Origin: SVQP01 sp045594705
Lineage (GTDB): Bacteria; Bacillota; Clostridia; Oscillospirales; CAG-272
DNA length: 8,288 nt
Assembly (NCBI GenBank): GCA_045594705.1
Contig: JAZNZB010000041.1
Location: forward strand, 1-8,288
Direction of reading: 5' to 3'
Shown here: piece after piece, positions 1-6,337 of the stretch
How the letters are laid out: each line of letters starts with the position of its first letter
Position numbering within the stretch: position 1 is the stretch's first letter
Translations under genes and position numbers: made by a program
The notes under the pieces: model-generated
Told to the model about the DNA's origin: nothing
The model's database searches: none
Seen by the model: the letters and a program-made list of their open reading frames with translations, nothing else

Positions 1-34
1 AGGGACGGCAAAATTGCCGTCCCTATCTCTTTTT
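1..34 (+). terminator. Palindrome followed by T-tract (terminator-like, REP-like)
   Basis: An 11-bp perfect inverted repeat (1-11 against 14-24, arms AGGGACGGCAA/TTGCCGTCCCT) with a two-base centre is followed by a pyrimidine stretch with five Ts at 30-34. This has the shape of a Rho-independent terminator for a gene lying left of the window. The same GGGACGGC/GCCGTCCC palindrome type, with a CCCTA tail, recurs elsewhere in the flanks, so it may instead be a dispersed REP-like repeat that happens to act as a terminator. Confidence 0.55.
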
Positions 35-51
35 GGTGGAGCGCCTTCGGC

Positions 52-170
52 GAATCAGAACCACGCCGCCACGCAGGGCGCGCCCATCGGCGCGTTCGCG
101 TTGCGGCTTTGTTTGCGCCGGTTGCGTTTCCCATCTCAACGCCTTTTGGCGCAAACATTGGTTCTGATTC
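52..170. repeat. 119-bp block bounded by 12-bp perfect inverted repeats
   Basis: GAATCAGAACCA at 52-63 is the exact reverse complement of TGGTTCTGATTC at 159-170. Small hairpins sit beside the arms: GCGCC-TTC-GGCG at 41-52 just outside the left arm, and CGCC-TTTT-GGCG at 142-152 just inside the right arm. The interior is GC-rich with several GCGCC/GGCGC elements and no credible gene. The layout resembles a miniature inverted-repeat element or a large structured intergenic repeat. I cannot see a target-site duplication, and one copy alone cannot prove mobility. Confidence 0.4.
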
Positions 171-203
171 CGGCCTTAGCCTTTGAACTATTCCGAACCG
201 CAC

Positions 204-308
204 GCGGGCGGGAGGATCGTATCCTCCCCTACAAACATTCCTGAAGAATGCGGACGCCGGTCCCTACATGTTGGAGGTGTGGCGGGGACATAAAGCCAAG
301 CCCCTACG
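204..308 (+). repeat. Cluster of REP-like palindromes with CCCTAC tails
   Basis: Three consecutive units share one orientation and end in the same tail. The clearest is an 8-bp perfect hairpin GGGAGGAT/ATCCTCCC (210-217/221-228) followed by CCTACA. Next is a short GGAC/GTCC hairpin (252-255/260-263) ending CCCTACA. Last is an imperfect GGGG...CCCC unit (284-304) ending CCCCTACG. The palindrome at 1-24 also ends in CCCTA. These look like decaying copies of a dispersed intergenic repeat of the kind common in gut Clostridia genomes. No gene is supported in this stretch. Confidence 0.5.
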
Positions 309-360
309 CATTTCCGCTTTGCGCTTTCCCGGGCCATAACCCAAGTCCTGACGTCACTAC

Positions 361-380
361 AATTATTAAGAATTATTAAG
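361..380. repeat. Perfect 10-bp tandem repeat upstream of a promoter
   Basis: AATTATTAAG occurs twice head to tail (361-370 and 371-380) and ends 25 bp before the -35 box of the promoter at 406-434. Two AT-rich units spaced by about one helical turn could be an UP-element-like sequence or a double operator site. It may also be chance in AT-rich DNA. Confidence 0.4.
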
Positions 381-405
381 ATTCCCAAAATCCGCGTCTC
401 TTCCC

Positions 406-434
406 TTGACTTTTGCTCACTTCTCTGTTATAAT
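406..434 (+). promoter_or_regulatory. Sigma-A promoter with extended -10 for the YwaF-like gene
   Basis: The -35 box TTGACT (406-411) is separated by exactly 17 bp from a perfect -10 box TATAAT (429-434). A TG dinucleotide one base before the -10 (426-427) gives an extended -10. Transcription would start near 441, leaving a leader of about 30 bases before the ribosome binding site and ATG at 470. Confidence 0.85.
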
Positions 435-469
435 GCCCCGAGCGACAAAATACTACTTTGGAGGTCATC

Positions 470-1216
470 ATGCTTTGGGGCTCTTACGGCATCGTGCATA
501 TTGCAACGCTGCTCTTATCCGCCGCGATCATCACAGGCTTATACTTCATTTTGAGAAACCGTTCGGATAAAACCAAAACCGTCGTGTTGTTTATCCTGTC
601 CTTCTCGGGCATCGCGGCCATCATCTTCAATCTGGTCACCTGGGGCTCTCCCATTGAATATCTGCCCTTTCATATGTGCTCGATCACGGCCATGCTGCTT
701 CCCTTTGCGGTCATTACCAGAAGCAAGGTGATCAACAACCTGTTGCTGCTTTGGTGTATCGGCGCGCTGATCGCACTGGTGCTCAATCAGGCGCAGGCAG
801 AATATGAAATTTGGTCCTGGACTTTCTTCTTCTACTACTTCCCGCACACTCTGGAATTCGGTATTCCGATTTTGATGTTCGTGCTGAAGCTGACCGAAAA
901 GAAACTGATCTACATTCCCACCACGCTTGCTCTGACAGCAGGCATTTACACCTGCGTGCATCTGATCAACGTCTGGCTCAACCAGTACGCCGTGGCAAAC
1001 AACGTTGTGGACTGGGCGGGAGATGTAGTCAAGCTCAATTATATGTATTCGATCGACCCCACCAACCCCGTGCTGCAGATGATGTACAATCTCATCCCGC
1101 ACCCCTACTGGTACATGTTCGTAGCGACACCCTTTATTGTGCTGTACCTTTGCATCGTGTACCTGCCCGAAATTATCAAGGCGATCAAAAACAGAAAAAA
1201 ACAAACAAGTGTATAA
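470..1216 (+). CDS. YwaF/TMEM164-type integral membrane protein
   Basis: This 248-residue protein has about seven membrane helices (roughly 8-27, 37-57, 64-83, 88-105, 115-140, 146-170, 211-235) and a basic C-terminal tail. It fits the YwaF/TIGR02206 family, related to eukaryotic TMEM164. The supporting motifs are the early YGIVHIATL with His10, LPFHMC at 65-70 (His68, Cys70), FPHTLEFGIP at 124-133 and NYMY at 190-193. Human TMEM164 has been reported as an acyltransferase making polyunsaturated ether phospholipids; bacterial members lack an assigned role as far as I know. The start is ATG 470, with GGAGG at 460-464 directly before it. An in-frame TTG at 458 overlaps that ribosome binding site and is unlikely. 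The gene is monocistronic, driven by the promoter at 406-434 and ended by the hairpin at 1233-1267. The family call is firm; the function is unknown. Confidence 0.85.
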   Translation: MLWGSYGIVHIATLLLSAAIITGLYFILRNRSDKTKTVVLFILSFSGIAAIIFNLVTWGSPIEYLPFHMCSITAMLLPFAVITRSKVINNLLLLWCIGALIALVLNQAQAEYEIWSWTFFFYYFPHTLEFGIPILMFVLKLTEKKLIYIPTTLALTAGIYTCVHLINVWLNQYAVANNVVDWAGDVVKLNYMYSIDPTNPVLQMMYNLIPHPYWYMFVATPFIVLYLCIVYLPEIIKAIKNRKKQTSV

Positions 1217-1232
1217 GAGACATCAAAAAATC

Positions 1233-1267
1233 AACCGCCGAGAGCAACCCGCTTGCTCTCGGCGGTT
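1233..1267. terminator. Bidirectional terminator between convergent genes
   Basis: A perfect 15-bp stem (1233-1247 against 1253-1267, arms AACCGCCGAGAGCAA and its complement) has a five-base loop CCCGC. It lies 16 bp after the YwaF-like stop and 32 bp beyond the stop of the minus-strand membrane gene. On the minus strand the stem is followed by a run of six Ts (plus-strand A-run at 1225-1230), the classic tail. On the plus strand the tail CATATTTAT is weaker. It most likely ends both transcripts, best in the minus direction. Confidence 0.85.
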
Positions 1268-1299
1268 CATATTTATCGCTGCTATGACAATATCAATTC

Positions 1300-1812
1300 T
1301 CACTTCTTATGCATTCGGTTTTTACACCATGAACGCAAAACAAGCAGCCAAGCGACAGCGGACAGAATCAAGATCGGCAAGGAAACCGTCAAGACGGACA
1401 GGATCGCCCGAGGAAAGCTTAACAAAAGCTCGGGGCTGAAATAAAGCCGATGAATGGCGCCGAAAAGTTTGGGAAGCATCACAGGCCAAATGGCAAAGCC
1501 GATGCTTGCCGACCAAAATTCCGGATTTTTCAGAATATAGGACAAAGTCTCCTTGAAGCTCCAGTCCTTTCCGCTCATATACGCAAGATACTTGGTTTTG
1601 TGGGTCGATGCCGTGACTTTCAGGTAAACCATGCAAGTACTCAGCATAAACGCGTACATGCAAACGCTTTTCCACAAATACTCCCCTTTACTGTCCGCTT
1701 CCACAAATATTCGTATTGCGGTTTGCAGCACCAGCATGCACAAAAAGGAGCTGATAAAATAACTCCAGAAAAGAACGACCGAATTCAAAATAAAACCCCC
1801 GATTTTTTTCAT
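1300..1812 (-). CDS. Small four-helix membrane protein coupled to an XRE regulator
   Basis: This 170-residue protein is not one I recognise. It has four likely membrane segments (about 6-36, 45-66, 98-121 and 137-161). A charged, aromatic loop at 67-97 contains GKDWSFKETLSYILKNPEFW, and the C-terminal tail is basic (KNRMHKK). The positive charge in the 67-97 loop and at the C-terminus suggests these parts face the cytoplasm. The start is well fixed: ATG at 1812-1810 has AGGAGGA (1827-1821) eight bases upstream, and the ATG overlaps the TGA of the upstream regulator gene as ATGA. That arrangement implies translational coupling and equal dosage. The gene is second and last in the operon and ends at the hairpin 1233-1267. 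It could be a target or signalling partner of the regulator; no enzymatic motif is visible. Confidence 0.8.
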   Translation of the reverse strand: MKKIGGFILNSVVLFWSYFISSFLCMLVLQTAIRIFVEADSKGEYLWKSVCMYAFMLSTCMVYLKVTASTHKTKYLAYMSGKDWSFKETLSYILKNPEFWSASIGFAIWPVMLPKLFGAIHRLYFSPELLLSFPRAILSVLTVSLPILILSAVAWLLVLRSWCKNRMHKK

Positions 1813-2873
1813 GTGTTCTTTCCTCCTACTTTATTTGCGACCAACCTTTCCATGACTGCCGCATATCCGGGCTCTTTCCGCAAAGCATCAAAAGCAGAAT
1901 CCTTGCCAAGCAATGCCGCAAATTCCCGACAATACGAGCGCTCCTTTGTATTCATACTTTCCGCATGACATCCTCGATATGCAGGGGAGGTATACTTCCC
2001 ATCGTGACTGTCACAGTAAACGGAATATCGGTACATTTCTTCAAGGGCGTCCAATGCTTGACCGTATTCTCCAAGCTGAACGTAAAGCGACGCAACTTGA
2101 TAATACGCCGATGCAAGAATGGCCGCTTGGGAAAGGTAGTCCCCTTCCGGGTAAATCACCTTCATCAAATCGATGATCTGCTCATGGATGCAGATCTTTT
2201 CCTTTGGAGTATAGCACGGCAGGTCTGCAATCTTTCCAAGGCAGGTCGTAATACTCCCCACGTACATTTTGGCATAGCGGACAAGCTCCGCTCGACGCTC
2301 CTCGTCGGTATCGGTGCTCCAGCGCATGCGGATCTCCTCTTGAGATACCCATATATGCGGGAGCTCCTCGGCCAATTCCATAATCTCGTCGTAGTTTCCT
2401 CGTTTCCCAAGCAAAACGATCTTTAATCTGTATGCCTGATCGCGAGGACCGTTCTCTGTGCATTCCTTCAGGATCTTATCGCAAAGCCGCTCCATTTCCT
2501 TCTCGCTGCCCTGCATGGCAAGCAGTCCCTCGGCCAGTCTTGCCATCAGCTGATAGGACCTGGGGTATTGCTTCAAGCCATCTCGCGCAATCTCAACGGA
2601 TCTTGCAAACTGTCCCGCCCGATTGCAGGCTAAGGATTGCTCCAATATCCGATAAATCTCTTGCTCATCCCGGCTAAAATCAATGCCCAGAAGGCGGTCT
2701 GTGCTCACCTGCAGAACTCTTGCTAAGATCGGCAGCTGAGAAATATCCGGAGCAGTGCGGTCGCATTCCCATTGCGACACGGCATTTGCCGTGATACCCA
2801 GACATTGTGCCAGCTGCTCCTGGGTCATTTCCCGCTCGCGGCGGAGCCTTTTGATATTTGAACCGATAGACAT
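1809..2873 (-). CDS. XRE-family transcriptional regulator with TPR-like C-terminal region
   Basis: This 354-residue cytoplasmic DNA-binding protein has a Cro/C1-type helix-turn-helix at about residues 5-62: MTQEQLAQCLGI (helices 2 and 3), then ANAVSQWECDRTAPD and the closing LARVLQVSTDRLLGI. The rest is alpha-helical and TPR-like. Helical pairs are seen at about 73-103, 105-137 and 144-171, and a good TPR-type pair at 251-283 (ASAYYQVASLYVQLGEYGQAL). The C-terminal segment resembles the ending seen in many Clostridia XRE-TPR proteins. Such regulators typically sense a ligand or peptide through the helical region, but the signal here is unknown. ATG 2873 is chosen because AAGGAGA (2888-2882) lies eight bases upstream and the HTH begins immediately. 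It is the first gene of a two-gene operon with the membrane protein at 1812-1300, read from the promoter at 2946-2918. Cysteines are frequent (for example 24, 37, 83, 131, 138, 211, 220, 228), without an obvious metal-binding spacing. Confidence 0.88.
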   Translation of the reverse strand: MSIGSNIKRLRREREMTQEQLAQCLGITANAVSQWECDRTAPDISQLPILARVLQVSTDRLLGIDFSRDEQEIYRILEQSLACNRAGQFARSVEIARDGLKQYPRSYQLMARLAEGLLAMQGSEKEMERLCDKILKECTENGPRDQAYRLKIVLLGKRGNYDEIMELAEELPHIWVSQEEIRMRWSTDTDEERRAELVRYAKMYVGSITTCLGKIADLPCYTPKEKICIHEQIIDLMKVIYPEGDYLSQAAILASAYYQVASLYVQLGEYGQALDALEEMYRYSVYCDSHDGKYTSPAYRGCHAESMNTKERSYCREFAALLGKDSAFDALRKEPGYAAVMERLVANKVGGKNT

Positions 2874-2917
2874 GATCCACTTCTCCTTACTTGATTCAAA
2901 AGCGTTTTCGCAATTTG

Positions 2918-2946
2918 ATTATACCATATCCCGGGCATTAATTCAA
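2918..2946 (-). promoter_or_regulatory. Sigma-A promoter for the XRE/membrane-protein operon
   Basis: Read on the minus strand, TTGAAT (2946-2941) lies 17 bp before a perfect TATAAT (2923-2918), with TGG immediately upstream giving an extended -10. Transcription would start near 2911, about 38 bases before the ATG at 2873. A small palindrome TTGA-T-TCAA (2891-2899) falls in the predicted leader and could serve as an operator, though it is short. Confidence 0.75.
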
Positions 2947-3019
2947 CACAGCCGTTTAACACCGGTTCCCAAGCAACGCTTCACTTCTGTAAGATTGGCT
3001 GTATCCTTTTGGTTTGCCC

Positions 3020-3055
3020 TTGATTATTTGACAAATGTGTGCTATAATGTAAAAT
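3020..3055 (+). promoter_or_regulatory. Two overlapping promoter candidates for the AlbA_2/ABC block
   Basis: One candidate is TTGATT (3020-3025), a 17-bp spacer, then a perfect TATAAT (3043-3048). The second, interleaved with the first and shifted by seven to eight bases, is a perfect TTGACA (3028-3033), a 16-bp spacer, then TAAAAT (3050-3055). The perfect -35 and the perfect -10 are only nine bases apart and so cannot belong to the same promoter. Starts would fall near 3055 and 3062. Which one is used cannot be decided from sequence alone. Confidence 0.7.
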
Positions 3056-3113
3056 GTAATATTATGCAATGAATAGCAGTCATAATGAAACCATAAAAGA
3101 CGGGAGGGTATCA

Positions 3114-4574
3114 ATGATCGATTTTGCAAATATTGAGAAATACAAAGAGAACAATCGTATTGAGGCCAAGAAAGCTCTTGGCGGTCTGCCCCATAGTATT
3201 TGGGAAACCTATTCCGCATTTGCAAACACTCTCGGCGGTATCATTTTGCTTGGCGTAGAAGAATACAAAGACAAATCCCTGCACCCCATTGACTTGCCCG
3301 ATCCCGAAAAACTGATAAAAGACTTTTGGGATATTGTCAACAACACAAACAAAGTAAGCGCAAATATTCTCTCTGACAAGGATGTGACGATCGAGAACAT
3401 CGATGGCCAGCACATCGTGGCTATCCGTGTGCCTCGTGCACAGCGCAGCGATAAGCCCGTATATATCGACGGCAATCCTCTTTCGGGAAGCTACCGCCGC
3501 AATGGTGAGGGCGACTACAAGTGTACCAAAGAAGAAGTGCAAGCGATGATGCGTGATGCAGCAATCAAAACACAGGATATGCTCGTTCTTGAAAATATGG
3601 AGCTTGATGCCTTCGATTACGATAGCGTGAAGCGTTACCGTATCCGTATGAAGACCTACCGTCCCGGACACGTTTGGGAGGAGCTTGAAGACGTAGAGTT
3701 CCTTTACAAGCTCGGTGCAGTCGGAAGATCGAGTGACGGAAAGATGCACCCCACCGCCGCAGGACTGTTGATGTTTGGCTACGAATACGAAATTGTCAAA
3801 GAGTTTCCCGCATATTTTCTTGATTACCAAGAGCAGTTTGATCCCAACACCCGTTGGACAGACCGTATCGTATCTTCGTCGGGCGATTGGAGTGGAAATA
3901 TTTACGATTTCTATTTCCGCGTTTACAACAAGCTCACGCAGGATATTAAAGTCCCATTCAAGCTCGAAGGTGGCGACCGCATTGACGATACACCCGTTCA
4001 CAAGGCACTCAGAGAAGCTCTTGCCAACTGCTTGATAAATGCCGACTATTACGGCAGACAAGGACTTGTTATCATCAAGAAGAAGGACGTTATCACGCTT
4101 TCCAACCCCGGCGGTTTCCGTATCGACGTGGAGGCTGCAAAGAGTGGCGGTGTTTCCGATCCTCGTAACAGTACGCTTATCAAGATGTTTCACCTCATTG
4201 ACGTTGGCGAGCGTGCAGGTAGCGGTATCCCGAATATTTTCAGCGTTTGGAAAAAGCAAGGTTGGCCTGCTCCCGTTATCCATGAGAGCTTTGAACCCGA
4301 CAGGATCACATTATCGCTGATAATCGGTAAAAGCGGCGATAAAAAAGCGGCGATAAAAAGCGGCGATAAAAAAACGGCGGCAAAAACCGTTGCACACAAG
4401 CAGGCGATCATCGCCTATCTGACAGAAAACGTTTGTGCAAAGAGCTCTGAAATTGCCGATCTTCTCGGCCTGAAGCCTTCAAGAGCCAAGGAGATTCTTG
4501 CCGAAATGATCAAGGAGGACATCGTCGTAGCTCAAGGTGGTAATAAAAACAGAAGCTACAAGCTGAAATCATAA
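3114..4574 (+). CDS. Schlafen-type AlbA_2 / GHKL-ATPase / winged-helix protein
   Basis: This 486-residue cytoplasmic protein belongs to the COG2865-like group of predicted regulators. An AlbA_2 (Schlafen) domain spans about 14-125, with the hallmark E18AKKALGG...WETYSAFANTLGGIILLGVEE (to residue 50). An ATPase-like (HATPase_c_4) region follows, with an N-box-like ALREALANCLINADY (298-312), NPGGF (331-335), SDPRN (348-352) and GERAGSGIPNIF (365-376). A Lys/Ala/Gly/Asp-rich linker at about 406-424 leads to a winged helix at 427-486 (SSEIADLLGLKPSRAKEIL). Family members are thought to bind nucleic acid and ATP, usually as regulators; some Schlafen-related proteins act in defence. ATG 3114 is chosen because GGGAGG lies at 3102-3107; an in-frame ATG at 3069 lacks a ribosome binding site. 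The gene starts a likely operon with the ABC pair, whose first ATG is 35 bp downstream with no terminator between. It is visibly more AT-rich than those genes. Confidence 0.88.
   Translation: MIDFANIEKYKENNRIEAKKALGGLPHSIWETYSAFANTLGGIILLGVEEYKDKSLHPIDLPDPEKLIKDFWDIVNNTNKVSANILSDKDVTIENIDGQHIVAIRVPRAQRSDKPVYIDGNPLSGSYRRNGEGDYKCTKEEVQAMMRDAAIKTQDMLVLENMELDAFDYDSVKRYRIRMKTYRPGHVWEELEDVEFLYKLGAVGRSSDGKMHPTAAGLLMFGYEYEIVKEFPAYFLDYQEQFDPNTRWTDRIVSSSGDWSGNIYDFYFRVYNKLTQDIKVPFKLEGGDRIDDTPVHKALREALANCLINADYYGRQGLVIIKKKDVITLSNPGGFRIDVEAAKSGGVSDPRNSTLIKMFHLIDVGERAGSGIPNIFSVWKKQGWPAPVIHESFEPDRITLSLIIGKSGDKKAAIKSGDKKTAAKTVAHKQAIIAYLTENVCAKSSEIADLLGLKPSRAKEILAEMIKEDIVVAQGGNKNRSYKLKS
4329..4382 (+). repeat. 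Out-of-phase 13/14-bp tandem repeat in the AlbA_2 gene
   Basis: GCGGCGAT occurs at 4333-4340, 4347-4354 and 4360-4367, separated by runs of six and five As. A seven-A run and a degenerate CGGCGGC copy follow. The spacing is 14 then 13 bp, so neighbouring copies are read in different frames, giving SGD, AAI, SGD and TAA between lysines. Two units make 27 bp (nine codons), which keeps the frame. It encodes a flexible basic linker just before the winged helix. Confidence 0.85.
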
Positions 4575-4609
4575 GCTTGCGTTCACGATCATCATTCACA
4601 GAGGACTTT

Positions 4610-6337
4610 ATGAAACTGATTTGGAGATATTTGAGAAAATACAAGCTTGAATGCGTCGTAGCACCCCTGTTCAAGCTGCTGGAGGCCTGCTTTGACCTTT
4701 GCGTACCCTTGGTTGTGGCAAGCATTGTGGACGGCGGCATCGAGGCGGGTGACGTGGGCTACATCTGGCGCATGTTCGGGCTTTTGATCCTGCTCTCGGT
4801 GGTTGGTCTTTCCTGCACGCTGGTTGCGCAGTTCTTTGCCGCGCGTGCGGCGGTTGGCAGCGCAGCCTCACTGCGACACGATCTGTTTGCACACCTGCAA
4901 GGCTACTCGCACGAGCAGACCGACTCGCTGGGCGTCTCTGCAATGATCACGCGCATGACCAGCGATACAAACCAGATACAGACCGGCATCAATCTGACGC
5001 TGCGTTTGCTTTTGCGCTCGCCCGTCATCGTATTCGGTGCCATGATCATGGCGTTTTTGGTCAAGCCGAGCCTTGCATGGATCTTTGTCGCGGTCATTCC
5101 GCTGCTCTCTGTGGTGGTTTTCACCATCATTCTGGCAGGCATTCCGCTTTACAAGCGCATTCAGAGCCGACTTGATGGCGTGACCGCCAAAACGCGCGAG
5201 ACGCTGCGCGGTGTGCGCGTGGTGCGCGCATTCGGTCTGCAGGAGCGCGAGGTGGAGCAATTCAAGCAGGTCAACTACGCGCAGACCGCACTGCAGAACT
5301 TTACGGGCAGGATCACTGCGCTGATGAACCCGCTGACCTTTATCTTGGTCAACGGCGGCATCGTGGCTCTGGTATGGTTCGGCTCACGTCAATTCGGTCT
5401 GCCCGAGGGAGTCACCCAGGGCGAGCTGATCGCACTGGTCAGCTATATGTCGCAGATCTTAGTTGAGCTTGTCAAGCTGGCCAACACCATCATCACCGTG
5501 ACCAAGGCGGTTGCCTGCGGCGATCGTATTCAATCGGTCATGGACGTGCACGCAGGCATGCCTGACGCCACGTCTGCCCCCGACAAGCAAGACGGCAGCA
5601 GCGTTTGCTTTGAGAACGTGACTCTGACCTACCGCGGTGCGGGTGCACCCACGCTGCAAAATGTCAGCTTCTCGGCAGCCCCCGGGGCTACCGTGGGCAT
5701 CATCGGCGGTACAGGCTCGGGAAAATCCTCGCTGGTTGGGCTGATCCCCCGCTTTTACGACGCAACCGAAGGCCACGTATTCGTAAATGGCAGGGACGTC
5801 AAGGGCTACGCCCCCGAGATCCTGCGAGATACAGTGGTCACCGTACCGCAAAAGGCGGTGCTTGTCAGCGGTACCATCCGCTCCAATCTGCTTTGGGGCA
5901 ATGAAAATGCCACCGACGAGCAGCTCTGGCAGGCACTTGAAGCGGCACAGGCCAAGGAATTCGTACAGCAAAAGCCCGAAGGGCTGGATTCGCCCGTTTC
6001 ACAAAACGGCTCCAACTTCTCGGGCGGTCAGCGTCAGCGATTGACCATCGCCCGCGCGCTGGTTGCAAAATCGCCCGTGCTGATCTTAGACGACAGCGCA
6101 AGTGCTCTGGACTTTGCCACCGACGCAGCCCTGCGCCGCGCATTGAGGTCGCTTGACCATAAGCCCACTACCTTTATCGTCTCGCAGCGCACCTCCTCGA
6201 TCGCGCATGCCGATCTGATCTTAGTGCTGGACGACGGCTGCGTGGTCGGCCAAGGCACGCATGATGCTCTGATGAATACCTGCGCGGTCTACCGCGAGAT
6301 CTACGATTCTCAGTTCAAAGGAGGACAGGGTGCATGA
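4610..6337 (+). CDS. Heterodimeric ABC exporter half-transporter, degenerate catalytic subunit
   Basis: This 575-residue protein has the ABC type-1 exporter plan: six membrane helices (about 12-40, 54-77, 128-150, 153-177, 241-262, 270-290) and an ATPase domain at about 333-570. Visible motifs are A-loop Tyr341, Walker A GGTGSGKSS (366-374), Q-loop Gln414, signature FSGGQ (470-474) and Walker B LILD ending at Asp494. Two catalytic positions are altered: Asp495 replaces the catalytic Glu, and Gln526 (IVSQRTSSI) replaces the switch His. This is the known signature of the degenerate-site partner in heterodimeric multidrug-type exporters such as TM287/288, BmrCD and LmrCD. ATG 4610 is chosen because AGAGGA lies at 4600-4605; an in-frame TTG at 4577 has no such site. 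The protein pairs with the next gene, whose ATG overlaps its TGA. The substrate is unknown; drugs, lipids or peptides are all possible. Confidence 0.93.
   Translation: MKLIWRYLRKYKLECVVAPLFKLLEACFDLCVPLVVASIVDGGIEAGDVGYIWRMFGLLILLSVVGLSCTLVAQFFAARAAVGSAASLRHDLFAHLQGYSHEQTDSLGVSAMITRMTSDTNQIQTGINLTLRLLLRSPVIVFGAMIMAFLVKPSLAWIFVAVIPLLSVVVFTIILAGIPLYKRIQSRLDGVTAKTRETLRGVRVVRAFGLQEREVEQFKQVNYAQTALQNFTGRITALMNPLTFILVNGGIVALVWFGSRQFGLPEGVTQGELIALVSYMSQILVELVKLANTIITVTKAVACGDRIQSVMDVHAGMPDATSAPDKQDGSSVCFENVTLTYRGAGAPTLQNVSFSAAPGATVGIIGGTGSGKSSLVGLIPRFYDATEGHVFVNGRDVKGYAPEILRDTVVTVPQKAVLVSGTIRSNLLWGNENATDEQLWQALEAAQAKEFVQQKPEGLDSPVSQNGSNFSGGQRQRLTIARALVAKSPVLILDDSASALDFATDAALRRALRSLDHKPTTFIVSQRTSSIAHADLILVLDDGCVVGQGTHDALMNTCAVYREIYDSQFKGGQGA

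Noticed and set aside
14..244. Plus-strand open frame of 76 residues across the left flank
   Set aside because: It runs straight through palindromic repeats, has no ribosome binding site or recognisable domain, and its composition is that of translated GC-rich repeat DNA.
188..388. Minus-strand open frame of 66 residues
   Set aside because: It overlaps the REP-like palindromes and the tandem 10-bp repeat, lacks a ribosome binding site, and reads as low-information sequence.
539..1204. Minus-strand open frame of 221 residues opposite the YwaF-like gene
   Set aside because: It is the antisense shadow of a clear membrane protein gene. The translation is His/Gln/Asp-rich without any domain, as expected from antisense codons.
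1450..2426. Overlapping plus-strand open frames opposite the XRE and membrane-protein genes
   Set aside because: The minus-strand genes have ribosome binding sites, a promoter, a terminator and recognisable domains; the plus-strand frames have none.
3069..3113. Upstream ATG as the main AlbA_2 start
   Set aside because: There is no ribosome binding site before 3069, while GGGAGG precedes the ATG at 3114, and the AlbA_2 domain begins after the later start. It is kept only as a possible minor leaderless start.
3111..4283. Minus-strand open frame of 390 residues opposite the AlbA_2 gene
   Set aside because: Despite its length it is antisense to a protein with well-conserved domains, has no ribosome binding site, and shows no recognisable fold.
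4329..4382. CRISPR-like array
   Set aside because: The repeat core is only 8 bp with A-run spacers and lies inside a coding region; it is a simple tandem repeat.
4577..4609. TTG 4577 as start of the first ABC subunit
   Set aside because: There is no ribosome binding site, and the 11 extra residues are not typical of the family; ATG 4610 has AGAGGA at a suitable distance.
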